This document shows, one piece after another, positions 32,901-47,594 of a DNA stretch of 64,000 nt. Each line of letters starts with the position of its first letter. Position 1 is the stretch's first letter. The translations under genes were made by a program, and so were the position numbers. The DNA comes from Numida meleagris (Eukaryota > Chordata > Aves > Galliformes > Numididae). Under the pieces are notes generated by a model that worked only from the letters and a program-made list of their open reading frames with translations, made no database searches and was not told where the DNA came from. The DNA is taken from positions 63,962,252-64,026,251 of the forward strand of contig NC_034413.1 in NCBI RefSeq assembly GCF_002078875.1, written 5' to 3'.

Positions 32901-35900
32901 GTGCAGCCAGTTCTACATGCAGAAACACATTAGGAAGAATCCTTAATCCAGAATAAGTACATTCCAATTTCTTGTTCTGTAGCATGTTTTATTTTTTTTA
33001 TTACAAGAATTCTCTTCTCCTTAGGTACTGGCCAGCAGTCAAGATTTCTGCTCAATTTCTCACTATAAAAGGGTTTCAACCATAATTTGTCACTGGCCCA
33101 TGTGTTCTTCTCCGACTCAATCAAACGTAGGCACATGGTATGTGGGGAATTGCCATCAACTGATATCAACGTACTTGGGGCACCAAACCACCCAAACACA
33201 ATGCTACCTTACTTAGTCTATAGCATTCAGATTTAGGAGGATTTTTTAGTATCCTTTGAAGTGTGTATATGTTTTTAACCACTACAGAAAACTCAGTGGA
33301 AAAGAGAAAATCAGCAGAAACATAATTTAAAGAAGGGAGAAGCTTCCTCTGAAATTTAGAAGGAGAGTGGCTATTCTTCTCCCTTACTGAAATCACTTTA
33401 ATGCCAAGTTCCCAAGCTCCTGGCACCTGTCAGGAAACGCACCTGTTTCTCAGCTCTATCATTTGTACATTAACATATCTAAAGTGACAGAAGAATGACT
33501 TATGTTTCCTTCCTTCAGTATAATTTGCATTTTGAGTAAATCAATCACATATTATCTGATATAAGGAACATAAAATAATAAAAATGCTCAGTTTCTCAAT
33601 TTTGAACAGAATTAGGAGGGGACATTTGAAAGACTGAGTTAAAAAGGATTCTGAGCAGAATATCTTAATACAAATATCCCGTTTGAGCTTTATATTTTCA
33701 ATGGCAAAGGAATCTTTTCCTCCTTCAGGTATAAGACAGAGTGTAGGTGTAGGCAAAGGAAAGAGAGCTTTCAAATGAGAATAATTTCAGTGAGTCACCA
33801 CTATTGTAAGAGGTACAGTAAATCCTACTCTTTTTCAGAGACTTTAGAAAAAGCATTTGAGCACTTTAGTTCCATTTATCTGCTTGTAGGATCCAAGAAG
33901 AGATGAGAAGTGGTGGGGAAAGAAAATTGATGGACTTTCAGAGCATTTTCACACCACCCAGTCCTGTACAGCTTACAATACTTACAGAACTCTTTACAAT
34001 GTGCTTTTATTATTTATTTCACCAGTGCCAGATAGTAAACCTCAGTCATCTTAGCTGGCTACCTTGCAAGATGGAGAAGAGTAAAAGCCCATACAGGCAC
34101 TGACAGATTCAAGCTGAATAGGTGGAAAAAGTGTAATGCTTTTAACAGTTACATTTAAGCTTCTAGCACATCTGAAACCTCAGGTGAAATGTTGGGGTGG
34201 TTTTCTGAAACCCCTTTTGTCCTACACCCACGGCTCAATCAGCTGTGCTGAGTAGATCATAGATCCCCTGTCAGTCTGCACCAGCCACTGAGCACTGCAA
34301 TGAGTTTGCATATACACGCATAACTCTTGTGCAAGACAAGACAGGAAAATAATTTGTTTGTCCACACTTTCCTAGGCCTGTTAATTACTTGATTTCTTTT
34401 CTGGTTTGCCCTCCCCAGCTGAGAAGAGCATCATCCTCATACAACTTAGAGCTGGCATCTATTAAATATTTAACTGACCAAATCAGGTTCAAGAAATACA
34501 AATTGGCTATCAGAAAATAAACAAGGCAACCTCAAGAGGCCAAATCAAATTAAATTTTATCTTGATCTGTCCACAGTACTCACAGACTAAGTGCAAATTC
34601 TTCTTCCACCTTGGAATCTCCTATGCTTGTTACCAGTATATATGAACAACACATACACTGTAATTCAACTTTGCACAGCTGAATTTTTTCCCTGAGTCTT
34701 TTTGAAGTTCTATTTAGCCCCAAAACATCAACATCTTTTATATTTTAGACACATACATTAGACATCCTAACTCCTCCCCAAGGAGGAGGGGGCTTGCCAA
34801 AAAAATAATGGTCGATGCAAAGGGCAAGTCGCATGAATCGTACAAACTCACTTGCAGATCACCACAGCAATTCTCTCACAGAGAAAAAGCAGACAAATAA
34901 CAAGTTCTGTCACAGTAAGGATAAGTAGTGAATAAGAAAATTACCTTTAGAAAGGCAGGCTATTTTTAATCATGAAATGCTGAAATTTAAGGCAAACAAC
35001 TAATATGGTTCTGCTTTATTAAGATATGTAGTTACGGCTCCATTTGTGCTGTCCTTTGACATACAGCTTCCAGCAAGGTGTTAGCAAAGACTACTCTTAT
35101 AATGAGACATAAGGAGCATATTTACATTGTAAAATGCTTCCTGAACAAAACAGTGTTAATTGAATATTAAATTTCTGGATTTGGCACTTGGGGGCTTTGT
35201 CCGTGTTGGAATCAATGGAAGCCCAGTGGGAAGGAGGAAAATAATAGCTATCATAACACTGCTAAGTGCTGATTCAAGGACATATGCAGCAGTCAGGTGA
35301 TTTAAAGCCACTATACTTACATCTGTATGCAGTAGGAATCATGCAAGGCAATGACATAGGAAATATCTCTATGAATAAAATATAACCCAAGGTTGTTGCT
35401 AAAAACAAGGGATCTGTCTGTGCTACAGTGCAAAAAAAGCTGTGATTGGCCACAGCCTATGTTCTGTGCTAGCAAATACATGTGGTTTTCTTTACATCAC
35501 CTGGTCCTTGCTTACTACACAGAGTAAGGATCTACTACACAGAGCAAGGAAATCTAATCTGTCCAGGTGAAGTGTAGCTGGAGCTGCAGGATCACTGCAT
35601 TTACATGCATGCAACAGTGAGTGAGAATTTTGGTTATGAACTGAGCACCTTTAAGTTAGAAACTGCCTAGGAGGAAAGTGTTAAAATGGCGTTTGGGGAA
35701 GAAGTGAGGACAAGGAAAAAAAGTTAACTGTTTTGTGAGCAGAGAGATACTGCCAAGAAGATACAGGAAGTGCTAACCAGCATGGTACAAGGCACTAGTC
35801 TGTTTTGAAAGCTCTGTATGGTTGTGCTTACCTGTGTTAAAATATACAGAAAAGTTAAAACCTGAGGAGAAGCAGAAAGTCACTGTAATTAGGGGAAAGC

Positions 35901-38900
35901 CTTCAATCCTAACAGAAAAGGCTAAAAGAGCCTGTTTAGCCTGCCTAAAGAAGGGCTGTGGAAAGTAGGATTGCTCTCAGAAAACACCTCAGGGACACAC
36001 CAGGAAAAGGAAAGATATATTTCAGCCTAACGGATAATACTGGCATAGGAACAAATGGATATGAATCACCTTGAATACACTTAGGCAGGACGTTAGAGGA
36101 CGATTTCAGACTCTCAGAAGAGAGAGGCCCTGGAGAAGCCTTCTACAGGGCGTAGCTGGGGGAAAAACACAGAATGCAGATGGGAGGTGGGATTTATTTA
36201 ATTTACAAAAAGGATTATGTGGTATATCCACACATCCCAGCAGAGGACTGCTTCTAATGACCTACAAGCTCCAGGAATCCTATCTCCCCGTTCACTGGCA
36301 GCTGTTTTTAAACCAGGACTTAAATTTTGTCTTTAAATAAGAAGAATTTAAACAAGGTCTACTCAGTCATAAGAAAATTAATGCCTGCATCTTTTGCATC
36401 CCACACCACGTAGCCATGTCAGTTCTCATGAAAAAAAGAACAGGACACCATGCATTTTCTACAGATGAAAAATCCTATTGCAAGCTACCCTTAAACTTGT
36501 CATTTTGGTGAAACCCAGCAACCACAAGATGTAAATGTCAGGTCTTCCTCACGCCTGCCAATCTACAGGTACCTTTGGTCTCAAAAATATTTGTGCTAGA
36601 TGACAAATGTGAATAGACAATTTCAGAAGTCATGAATAAATCCTTTCATGTATTCTTCTTATAAAATATTTTAAGTAGTTAAATAGGCATCAAACAACAG
36701 ACTTTCTCTTTAAAGGAGTACACTGGAAATAACCATTAATATTTTCCTTTTATTCTAAGCATAGATCAGAGGCAATCGTGTAGTATAGTTCTTTTTGATT
36801 TTCATTGACAAATACTCAACTATAGCACTGAAGTTCATATTTTCTTAAGCTGATTGAAGAGCAGACATTTACAAAAAATGAATATTTGCATAGCCAATTA
36901 ACATCTAATAATATTCAATAAGACATGTAATGTCAAATTTGCATTAGATATTATCTTTTATAAACAGCTAATGTCTCCCTCATTATCCCTACCATGAAAC
37001 TGTTGTTGATGGTTTTTTCCCTTTTTAAAGTGTCTCGTAATCTTCATTTCATAGGTTATAAAAATAGCAACCTCATTTGGATATTAGCTTAAAATGTTAA
37101 TTACATGTACGTAGTTCAAATTCAATATGATATAAATCAGTGCTAGAAGAATTTATGCACACTGCAGAAAGATGTCTCCCATTTTAAAGCATTCATGATA
37201 TCAACTTCATATACTATGAAGAAGTTTGATCTGAAACTGTGAACGCTGGGATGACTGGATGCTACTAAGCCTACTTCATCCACTACGCAGTCAGGAGGTC
37301 TGCAGCTGTGTAACTCTGCACCATCTTTATCATTAAAAAATTAATGAATGATAAAAAACTAAAAAAAAAAAATGTTGAGAGTCCCTAATATTTTTTATTT
37401 TCTATTCACATTTGTGTCAGACAATTATTTGTTTGTGATTAATGCTAATTTACTTTACACCCTGGGCTAGTTTTCCTAGCCGATGAGCAGTAGTGTTACT
37501 ACTTGAATTCTCAGGCTTATGCTCATTGGAGCTTTGTCTCATCCAATTTTAGGAAGTGGCTGCTTTCTATTCATATAGACTATTTTTCTTTCTCTTTTTG
37601 AAAACAGAGCAAGATACAAGATATTCTGCCCACACTCACCAGGTTCAGGCTGGTGTAACTTGGCACTAGCACAGTGACTTCTAACTTACCCCTTTTGTAC
37701 TGCAAGTCAGATACCAAGTTCCGGCATTTTTCTCAGCTCAATCAGGACGAAGCATACACAAAACAGCTTGCAATATAATGAATGGCTTCAGCAGTCAGCT
37801 TTCATTATTCAGTCTGGAGGACTGAATGAGCTCACCTCGGTTGTTCACTGTGTTTCAAATATCTCCCATAGTCAGTACAGAAGGTTAGATAACATCTTTA
37901 TTAACTTTTCTATTTATATATGGTAATCTAAGCAGCTGTTAGATCGTTAGACTCATGCATTGTACAAACTGCAATAAAAGATGGATTGTCTATTCCAGAA
38001 CCTAGGTATCACTGTTAATTTTGAATTGATTTAAATAAAAAACAACACTTTCTTCGTAAGAGTCCCAGTTCTGTTCTCAAACAAGTCACTGACATAATTA
38101 AAATGATTTTAGTACAATTTTCCCTGGAATAACCATCAGACAGCAGATTCAAGTTCTATGCATAGAATGACAATGTAAAATTCAGAACGCTGAAGTTGTT
38201 AGTGCTTTCCAGCTGAATCCCCAGCCTCCCAGAATCATTCAGAAATGCAACTGCTCATGTGCAAGTTGATTGCACAGTTTTCCCCATTCCATTCCACCCC
38301 GAACACTTCAGGTACAGAGCCCTCACCCTGCCCAGCCACACTGTGCAGACCCCAGCTCCATGCTATCCAGGCACGGTAGGTGTGGTTGATAAAGGAGACA
38401 CTGGTGCTGCTCGTTCAGGCTGAGGCAGGGATTATACCCCTGGTTTCTATTTCAGTCATCTCATTTCCCTGTCGTTGCCTGAGATGCATAAATTATTCAG
38501 GTATCAAACCATTATAACAGAGACCAAAATGTATTTTAGGAAGATAGGAAGCCCTCAAGGACAGCAGAGGGGTTAGAGAAGTGCTGCTGCTCAGCTTGCT
38601 GCTTTGATCCACTGGGTACCCTCCCCTGGGCTCTGCAGTGGGGATGAGAAGACTGTGAGAAAGCAGCAACACCTCATCCTGTTTGATGAGGTTGCATTTA
38701 GAAGGACAGACAGAACACAAGTGCTAATAATGACAGAGGAGAATAAATAGCTCCATGTTCCCATCAGTTGAGTCTTTCTGACCCTCAGTTTGGGAGTTAG
38801 AACAGAGCCAAATCTTGTGAGCCGCTGTGACTGCTACACCAGAAATCCTTTCTCTGCGGAAGGGCTCATTGTTCCCCTTCCTCGAACAAGTTATGGTCTG

Positions 38901-40000
38901 GTTGAGCTGCAAGGAAGATAAAACCCAAAACTTCTGTATTTTGGCCATCAGCACAAGAATTTCTTGTACAGAGGGGGCTGCTGGAATTGGAGGCAGCTTA
39001 AAGAAAGATTTCACTCATGCTGTAAGTAAAAGACAGAGGCTTCTGACAGCTGGTACACCAGGAGGAGGGGCCCCCAGTACACCCTGTTGAATACCTGCGT
39101 CCACATCCTCGCAATGGAAACAGGTTGGACCATGGATAAAAGCAGGTGTGGCACAGCTGCCACACAGCGACAGAGTCCTCAGGAAGAGGCTGTTGACTCA
39201 AGCTGCAGAGTTTACTGCCAAACACTATTTCCGGGCAAACTGATAAGCTTTCCGCAGCGCACATTCCAGCATCCTCTGCTCATGTATAAATTGGCATGAG
39301 GCACCAACAGTCAGATTGCACAAGGTTCGAGGGCACAGCATCCTCTTTCAGAAGGTGCAGGGGTCAGGTTCCTCTGCAGCAGGGCACAGTTGTTACATGA
39401 GGGGTAATGAGCACTCATGGAGAATACCTGGTGCTGTGCACACTCTTGAGGATGGCGGGGCAAACCCTGCAGAGCTGACCCAGAGGACGTTTCATGCTAT
39501 TATTTAGGGGATGTCTGGAGATGGGGATAAAACTTCCTTCTCCCCCACTTCCCGTGAAGTGCTTCATTTAGGTGCACATTTACTAGCAACGTAAAACTAA
39601 ACGTGACTATACCTATTATATCAAATCACAGTGCATTCTGCTGGAATCATCCCAAGGAATGCTAATTTTGAGAGCTAGCTCTCTATGATGAAAATGGGAT
39701 AAACAACAAGAGAAATGATATCAAAACAGACCTTCAGTATGCAAACATACGGGAATGGTTTGTGTCTTCCAAAGCGTTGGCAGATGCACTTTTATTCTGA
39801 GTAAATGATAGATCTGCATATGTTTCAGGCAAAACAAGGGTGGGGAGAGAACATCAATATTTATCTGGATTCTCTAGGTATTCCTAGCTATTGAAGTTAT
39901 TAAAGTGGCTGTCAATCACAGGTTCAAATCTTATTTGCGTAAACTCAGCTTTACAAATCTGCTTTACCTATGACAAATTAAAACTTGAAGGTTCCAATAA
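29926..40000. other. Gene-poor AT-rich DNA, first part
   Basis: No CR1 landmark and no domain-bearing frame. Minor items are a short CA repeat near 30932, an A-rich tract near 31499-31514, a small hairpin at 34771-34788 (CTCCTCC/GGAGGAG), and a 20-bp tandem duplication at about 35513-35550 (TACTACACAGAG units). The stretch 36840-37110 is complex AT-rich sequence rich in TAAT and CAAT-type words and could be a conserved non-coding element. The patch 38990-39520 is GC-richer but not recognised. Confidence 0.5.
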
Positions 40001-43000
40001 GGTGGACTGATACAGAACGAAGCCAATGAATTGCTGGAGTCACTGTGGAAAGCAATCTGCATAGTGTAAGCATGACTTTTCATTACAGGCAGTAAAAGTG
40101 AAGGTTAAAAAAAAGGCAGAAAATTCAATTAGAGATGATTGGCTCAGTCCTTCCCAGACATATACACATGCACAACTTCAGCTGCACACAGTTCAGCGTG
40201 GCTCCCCAGGTCCTAGCGCCTCGCATACAGGCAGGACTCAAGAAGTAGCACACAGAACCCTCAGTCAATAAAGCCTCACCTACAGACAGCAAACTGTTCT
40301 TAAATTAGAACAGATTTCCTGTTCTAGAGAGTCCTAGAGAAGCCAATGGAAAAGCTCATACCAAAATTTCTTGTTCAACCTGATGGTCGCCAGATTAAGC
40401 CAAATCCTTTCCACGTTTACATCACAGCAGTACATTTTGAGACTGTTCTTTTTTATATAGGAGTTTTTTCACTGCCTTCAGTAGAAACACGGTCTGGCCA
40501 AATGCATGACAGTTCCTCCTGTAACTAGTTCCAGTGCGTGCAAAGCCATGTACAACCGGTGACACATTCACATGACTGAGCTGATCAGTATGGTATTCTG
40601 CTTAGAGTTTTAGACTCTCCACTTCTATTAAAACGTTTTAAAAGGTATTTATTAAACAGAGAGGAAAAATCCCTCTTGATTAGCAAGACAGTGCGGCTAC
40701 ATCATTGCTGAGTTCACAATAAGCTGCTGTCAACTCCTCCAGTGCACACAAAATAGAAGAGGCTTTTACAGCCTGTCACCATCTCCTGACAGGCAGGTAA
40801 GGCTCTGGAAATAATCAAAACAAGACTCTTTTCCGGGCTCTAATTTCTCCCCAGGATACACTGCAAGATGATAGACTTCAGTTAGTTCACAACTAGAACA
40901 CGTTTCCTCTCCCAGCATAAAAGTCATGCTCTTTCCCCAAGACTGCAAGAGCTGAGCTCTGCTTGGAACGGCTCTTTTCGAGGCTGGCAGGTAACCAGGG
41001 ACTCCTGGCCCTGAAAGATACAAGGAAGGTTTGCAGCGCTCACTCTTCAGGGATTTGAAGCAGCAGTTGCTGCTGGAAGCAGGCACGTCCCTGCTGTTCC
41101 GAGTCCTCTTCAGGCTCCATGCTACATGACCATACCCAAAGCAGTAACGAGAATTTTGGACGTATCACCATTCTTAACCCCCAGACTGTTATTCCAGAAA
41201 AAGGGAGGCAGTAATGAATCATGAAGATGGAGAGGGTTGTGCAAGCTGCTTACCTCAGTTCAGAGCCCACATTTAGTGCTCGTAAACAGATGAAAAGAAC
41301 AGACCACCTAACTTCAGCCCTAAAGTAGCTCAGTGAGGCAGATTGAAAGTGAGAGCTTCAGGTGCATTTAATGAGTGAATGTTGGTGCTTCCAGACCTAT
41401 AGGCCAGATGGTCCTTTTTTTTTTTTTTTAATAATGAAGCCCAAGGCTGGAAAAAAAGTAAAAGCCCCCAGGTGTCTACTGTACATTTCAATCTGTGATA
41501 ATATTCAAGAAATGACATCTTCGATAAATTAAACCCCCAGGAGGCATAGCCAAAAACAAAGAGAATTTATAGAGAAGATATAATTTATGCCGTGACTTAT
41601 GGAAACAAAATAGCAATTAAAGCAGCTTCCTACAAAAGAACTGTAGTCAATTTATTTAATCCAAAGATGTATGTATCTATGTATGTATTTATTTACTGCT
41701 GACCTGGAAGAAACTCACTTGCTAGCCTGCCCCTACTGGAGTAGTCTCCAGTTTCCTTCCTTCACTGGATTTACACCACCTGGTTTCTCCAATTCCACTG
41801 CTCCCCCGCTATGTTGCATACCATTGTATTACTTACACCCTGCACTTATATTTCTTGTGGCCTTGCTGCTGCTGTAGGTCTCGAGCAGGTGGATCCTGTG
41901 CTTCTACAAAACCCTCCTGCAACAGATGAGGGAACAACTTGCTACAGAATGATGAACTTTGAGCACAAACCTGGGCGAACCACAATTTGGGCATACAGCA
42001 TCTTAAACACTATTTTAGACAGGCGTGATTTTCTGATTTCAGTTTAGCTGAAGCAATTTTCATCACAAATGCTTTTACACTAGGATTTTTTTTTTAATTC
42101 AGAAGAAAAAAGGCTATTTCTTCCTTGATTGAACACAATGTTGCTTGAGCGATGGCATACCTCATTCCAACTAATTTAAGTAAGGTGCTCTGAAACCAGA
42201 GATTTATTTTCTCAACCATGCAAGGAAACATACTACTGAACTTATTAAAAATACCCATGTGGATAATCTTATTCCAAATTCCATGCTCTCAAGTTTCAGT
42301 ACTGCACAGTTTTACAGTACATCACCTTTGTACCTGAAACTTATAGTTAAAATTCCAGAGAAGAGGAAGATCTTTATTTTTAAAATTTAACTATACAACA
42401 ATATGGTGAAATCCTTCATCAACCAGAAACAGAGCAAATACTCACTAAAGGCATGACTGTGCTGTTGGCAGCATCCAGGCAAAGTATTTGAACCAGAAGA
42501 CATTTATCTAGCCATGGAAGAAGAAAAATGATAATTTCAGAAAAGCTAAAACATCAGTGCACCAAGGACAGAACTGGAACTTCAGTGACTTCACACTGAA
42601 TTCAGGGTTACTAACACCTGTTTTCTGTGAAATGCTCTTCTTTGTATTAGTAATGACTCAGCCCAAACCACGATTTAGTATGAATTTTTGCAAATTCAAT
42701 CACCATGCTAAACTTGCTCATGGGGCAACTCCATATCTTTGTTGTTGAACAATTACTTTCTTATCACCAGCAGAGGCATTCTGAAAATGGTTTTTCAGGT
42801 GATGAAATCTGTGGGTTAGAAAATGTGGTGATATGTCTTGACAGGTATATTCAGTGTTAGCTTTCAGTCATTAGTATATCTGTAAAAATCTGGGGCACAT
42901 TTTGCTTGATATTGAAATATAAAATCATTTAAGAACATATTTTTAAGAACCATGTAATTTCTTAAATTAAAAATGTTAGCAGCATCTTATGTTCATATTC

Positions 43001-46000
43001 TTAAAAAATAACATAGCTTGGCTACAAAGAATCAAATTCTTCTTTCCTTATCTCTGCTGAAAAACACCTTATTTTACAACTGACTTCATAATTGCTAGAT
43101 TAGTTACACTTCTCACTAACTCACTGCCTTCTCTAAATAAAACCCAAAATAAACCCTCCAAAAAACCAAAACAAATGTCCATAAAAAAAGACTTTTATCT
43201 TTTTCAGGAGCTCCCTCTTTTGAAGTCCCACACTGAACAAAAAGCAGAAGATGGGATGAACGTTGGAGAGAATATGGAAACTGCAGATTTTCCACTGCTG
43301 TTGATGTTAAGCCATCTCCTTCTCCCCAGTATATCCGCAGTCCTTACAGACCAGTAAGATACAGAATTTCTATACTGGCATTCCCTAATGAGCAGAAGCA
43401 TCTGTCTGAGAATCTTGTAAACAAGCCTCTCAAATGCCTTCCAAAATCAGTTTTCACTGAAATACTGCTGCTAATTAAATTTTTAAAAGTTAGAACCCTG
43501 CTTTGTTTGCCTTGGAAATTTTCCAATCCGAAGAGTGTAATCCCTGCAGATGTATCTACCTGCATTTGCTGGAAATCTGAAACAAAAGTTGCTGTGACCT
43601 CTCAGCAGCAGCTACCTCCCGTATTTCTCATCATTCTTTAAACAACACCATCAGCTCATCCACTGAACATCAAAGCATAAAAACTGCAGGAAATTCTTAA
43701 GTAATTAGCAAGTCTGCCCACAGCCAAACAGAATAAATACTTCAGGTCCAAATAGCCTATAAAACTTATCCCAAGCCATTTTTCTAAACCACGAAGGAGC
43801 AGGCCATTTAAGAACTACTGTAAGAGACCCAAAATATACTGCGAGCAATCCACTAATTTTACTTCACCATGCATGCATGTACTCAATGATCTGACACAGT
43901 CCCTTGGTTTGATTTGGTATCAATCAATTAGAGGTGAAATATAGCTTTGAATATACATCTCCAGTGATCTAAATTCTCATCCTGCAATTAAATCATTTAG
44001 AGAAAACACCTTTGAGACTCCCAAGCATATGTATAGGCTCAGGGAACTACTAACTAGGAGAAAAAAAATATGTTGGACACAGGCACCCACAGACTATGCT
44101 ATCTACCAAATAGCTGAACAGATTCTTTAGGACCATTGTGTCCAAACACAAGCTAAAGAATCTGTGGTTTTGGTGCAGTTCTTTTGTTATTCCAGCATTT
44201 CATATTTCAGGAGAACAAGTTCTGAGGTCTCTGACACAGGACAACCTTGATTTCACAGATCAGTTTAAGCAACCAAATACATAGCATATATATATGCATT
44301 TTATCAGCAGAGCTTCAACATTGCTAATAAAACTATGTAATTATCATTAAAGACTCAGAACTTCATCTACTTGCTAAGAATAGAAAAGGTCAGTGATGAT
44401 ACAGGGTGTTAAATGTGTCTTGATCCGCAGTGAGAACAGATAAAAGGGAGAAAGGGGTTTGGCATCCCTCAGCGAAGAATATTCGGCTATATGGCAATAA
44501 ACTTAACACTTCGGTTGTAAAAGGAACCATAAATGGAACCACAAGGCCCTGATTTATGTACTAGATAGATCCTGGTTTGAGATCAGATTAATTCTTTAGT
44601 AAAGACGCTATCCATCACCGAAAAAGATCTGCCTTGGTTGTTTATTTGCCTATCATGAACGAAGAGCGTTAATTATGTTGTTTCAAATATAGTAGCTCTT
44701 CCTTAATATTTACAGTCTGCCACACTGCACTATGTCTTATGCAGGAATACATTATATGTTCAATTGAAACTGACTTACCAAATTGAAAACATTTTTTTTC
44801 TTTTGTCAGAGTAAGCCATATATCGTACTCCTGCTTCCACTGCTACAGGATAGTACTGGAAAAAAAATTCAAACCTGTACCTACTTTTACTTTGCAAAAA
44901 ATAAAGTTATGTATTTTTTCAATTATCAATAAAATGAATGTCACTGGAAACAAAATAAAACTAAGGATTCGTTTCAGGAGTGTCAAAATGTCAGTAAGTG
45001 CATACAGTGGTACAAATGTTCTAAATTGACATTTAGAGACGTTTTAGCCTGTTTTCTATCTCCTTGAATTGAAATGTCACTGGGACAGCAGTTCTTACAC
45101 AATCTCGTCTGATACTTATTTTGGCTACAGCTCCTATTCTAGGGCAAATCCAAACTGCAGTTTGAGTAAGTTAGAGTAAGAAAAAAGGATTAATCTGATC
45201 ACATCTGAAGTGGAAGGTGAGTTGACTCTGGTTGGCCCCAGCTGGCATTCTCTGGTGTTACTTTTGACTTTTCCCACACTACAACTGAACGCAACAACAA
45301 AACCAAAAACTCAAACACTAGTGTTCCAGGCCAAACTGGGATGGTTGGAACAACTCCAGGGATTTAACTACTCTCAACTAGAACGCAGCTTTAAAACACT
45401 TAGACATATCTCATTACTGCTCACTTGCACAATTCATTTAGATATATTATTATTATGAAATAATTTTAACCCATGTTTTCATACATTGCAAAGACAATTC
45501 TATATAAAGTTTTAATATCAAACTTTCATAGGCATTTCCATCAAATGTAAAAAAAAAACAATTAGACACTACCTATATTGTCATCAAGAAATTTAAAAAA
45601 TGATTTGATCCGAAGACCAGGTGTTTTTTGATTGAAATGTAGATCAAGTTGATTGCAAAGGTATAGCGTATTTCTTTTAATTAATACTTTCTTTTGAACC
45701 CCTGTTTTATTCCAACAATTAAGTATGAATACAATTTGTTTGGTTATATAGCAGTCAGGAGCCTAATTATGTAACATTACCACAAGCCAACATTCAGCCT
45801 TGCCCAAATATCGCTGAAACCCATGAACACCTTCCATTGATTTCACTAGGTTTGGCATTAGATCCATACTCATTTCCTTCCAATAAATAAATTGTTGGTA
45901 TTTTCTCAATATCCTTTTTCAAGCTTCCTTGTTTGTCTCCCATGCGACCACTACCATCTCTAAAAAAAAAAAAAGATAATGGATTTACTTTAATTGAAAA

Positions 46001-47545
46001 CAAAGGAAGTCAGGCAATACTTTTTCAAGGTTTCCATATACTTTAATCCAACTTCTGACCATTCCCTACATTGCAACTTTTTCTTACATTAAAGTATCCA
46101 GTCTTTATGATTTTGTTATCTTATGTCTGTGGATTAGAAATACTGTGATGACAAAGATGAGAGTTCTAGGAATTCTTGACTTTAGAAAACTGAAAAAAAA
46201 TCATCTTTCAAATTTTTCTTCTATTACATCTGCAAACACATAAAATAAACAAATAAATTTTTTGAGGCCCTGTAGCTCAGCTTTGGCTTAAAAAGTGTTT
46301 TGGACAAATGTGCAGATAAGATTATTTATTTATTTAACTAATTCTGTCTTGCAATCCTGAGAGCTGCATTTCTGTTTCATTCTATTGCTAGTTTCATCTA
46401 AGAAGTTACATTCTTTTTCCTTCCCTGGCTGTCAAGATTATGTCCTAATTTACATTTCCGTTCTTTTGACTTCAAAACTGTAGTACATTTTTGTGCTTGG
46501 TTGCTGTTTTTTTTTTATTTGTTTTTCCCAAAAAAGCATTATCTAGAAGCTTTGGAAAATAGAAAATGAATTATAGTTTCAATTTACAGTCCAAAAGCTG
46601 TAAAAACATTTATTTTCTGAATACGTTGGAATGTTAGATTATAATAAGATCACCTTCATGCACTCCCATTCCCTCTAGAGCCTCCTCATTTCTCTGAAAG
46701 AGATACCAGCTACTGGCCATTTAGTCCTGGTTGAAACATGCACCAGTTTGACCTTTTAATTTTGTTTTTATTTACTTTAGAGATAATAGAAGACGGATGT
46801 TAATGTTTTGTAGCTGAGACACCTGTACATTGTCAAACCTCCTTTAATGCATGGTAGTAAAAAGTGCTTATCTGATGTTCAGCCTATACTCACACTATCC
46901 AAAATGTTTTTCTTCTGATTTACATGATTAACTTATTTAATGAGGCAGAAAGAAAGTCTCATCCATTGTAGTTAGCCACAGGTAATGCAATACTGAATTA
47001 ACCTTAACAGCACATTAATCTCTCTGACTTTTCATTATTATCCACTAACGAGAATACATTTGTACCTGTTTTCATGGTTAAATGCACTTATTTTCTTGTT
47101 CTAAACAAGAAAGAAAAAAGTAACCCCAAAATTATGACAGTGTATATTAAGTACTGCATTTTAAATACTGAAGAAAGCAGAGCCCAAGAGGAGCAGCTTG
47201 TGCTTAGCCATCTATTAGAGGTCACACAGACATCTGACATCATTAAACAAGTTTAGGAATGGAGAACATGAAAAAAACCTCATCCATGGGGAGGGAAGCG
47301 AGTGCAGCAGGGCTCTCACTTTTTTCTTTTGGGAAGGAACAAAATAACCAGAGGTGAACAAAAGATCATGGTCTCCAATGCGTGGGACGTGGAGCTCCGT
47401 CATTCTTATCCATGCACAAATGTGTGGGGTCTTTCTGCTCCCTCCAGCTACATGCCATGCCAGCATCCTCCCACACAGAATCAGTTTCATGAGAAAAGCA
47501 TAATCATGAATTGTGCACTGCCTGCCACTTCCTTGCCAATAAGAT
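40001..47545. other. Gene-poor AT-rich DNA, second part
   Basis: No gene, no repeat landmark. A T15 tract lies at 41415-41429. A complex, frame-less segment at 44400-44700 looks like candidate conserved non-coding DNA but cannot be tested by eye. The GTAGCTCAGC-like string near 46270 is not a tRNA gene, as no B box follows at the right distance. Confidence 0.5.
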
Positions 47546-47594
47546 ATATATATATATATATTGCCTACATATAGACATACAGATATGTAGGCAA
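47544..47594. repeat. TA microsatellite next to a perfect 12-bp hairpin
   Basis: A short (TA)n run (about 47544-47560) leads into TTGCCTACATAT (47561-47572) and its exact reverse complement ATATGTAGGCAA (47583-47594), with a 10-base loop. Confidence 0.9.

Noticed and set aside
34771..34788. CTCCTCC/GGAGGAG hairpin
   Set aside because: Seven-base low-complexity stem, expected by chance.
35513..35550. 20-bp duplication (TACTACACAGAG)
   Set aside because: Less than two units; small local duplication of no evident meaning.
39925..39940. GGTTCAAATC, like a tRNA B box
   Set aside because: No A box upstream at the correct spacing and no acceptor stem pairing.
46268..46310. CCTGTAGCTCAGC, like a tRNA A box
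   Set aside because: No B box (GGTTCRA type) at the right distance and no cloverleaf.
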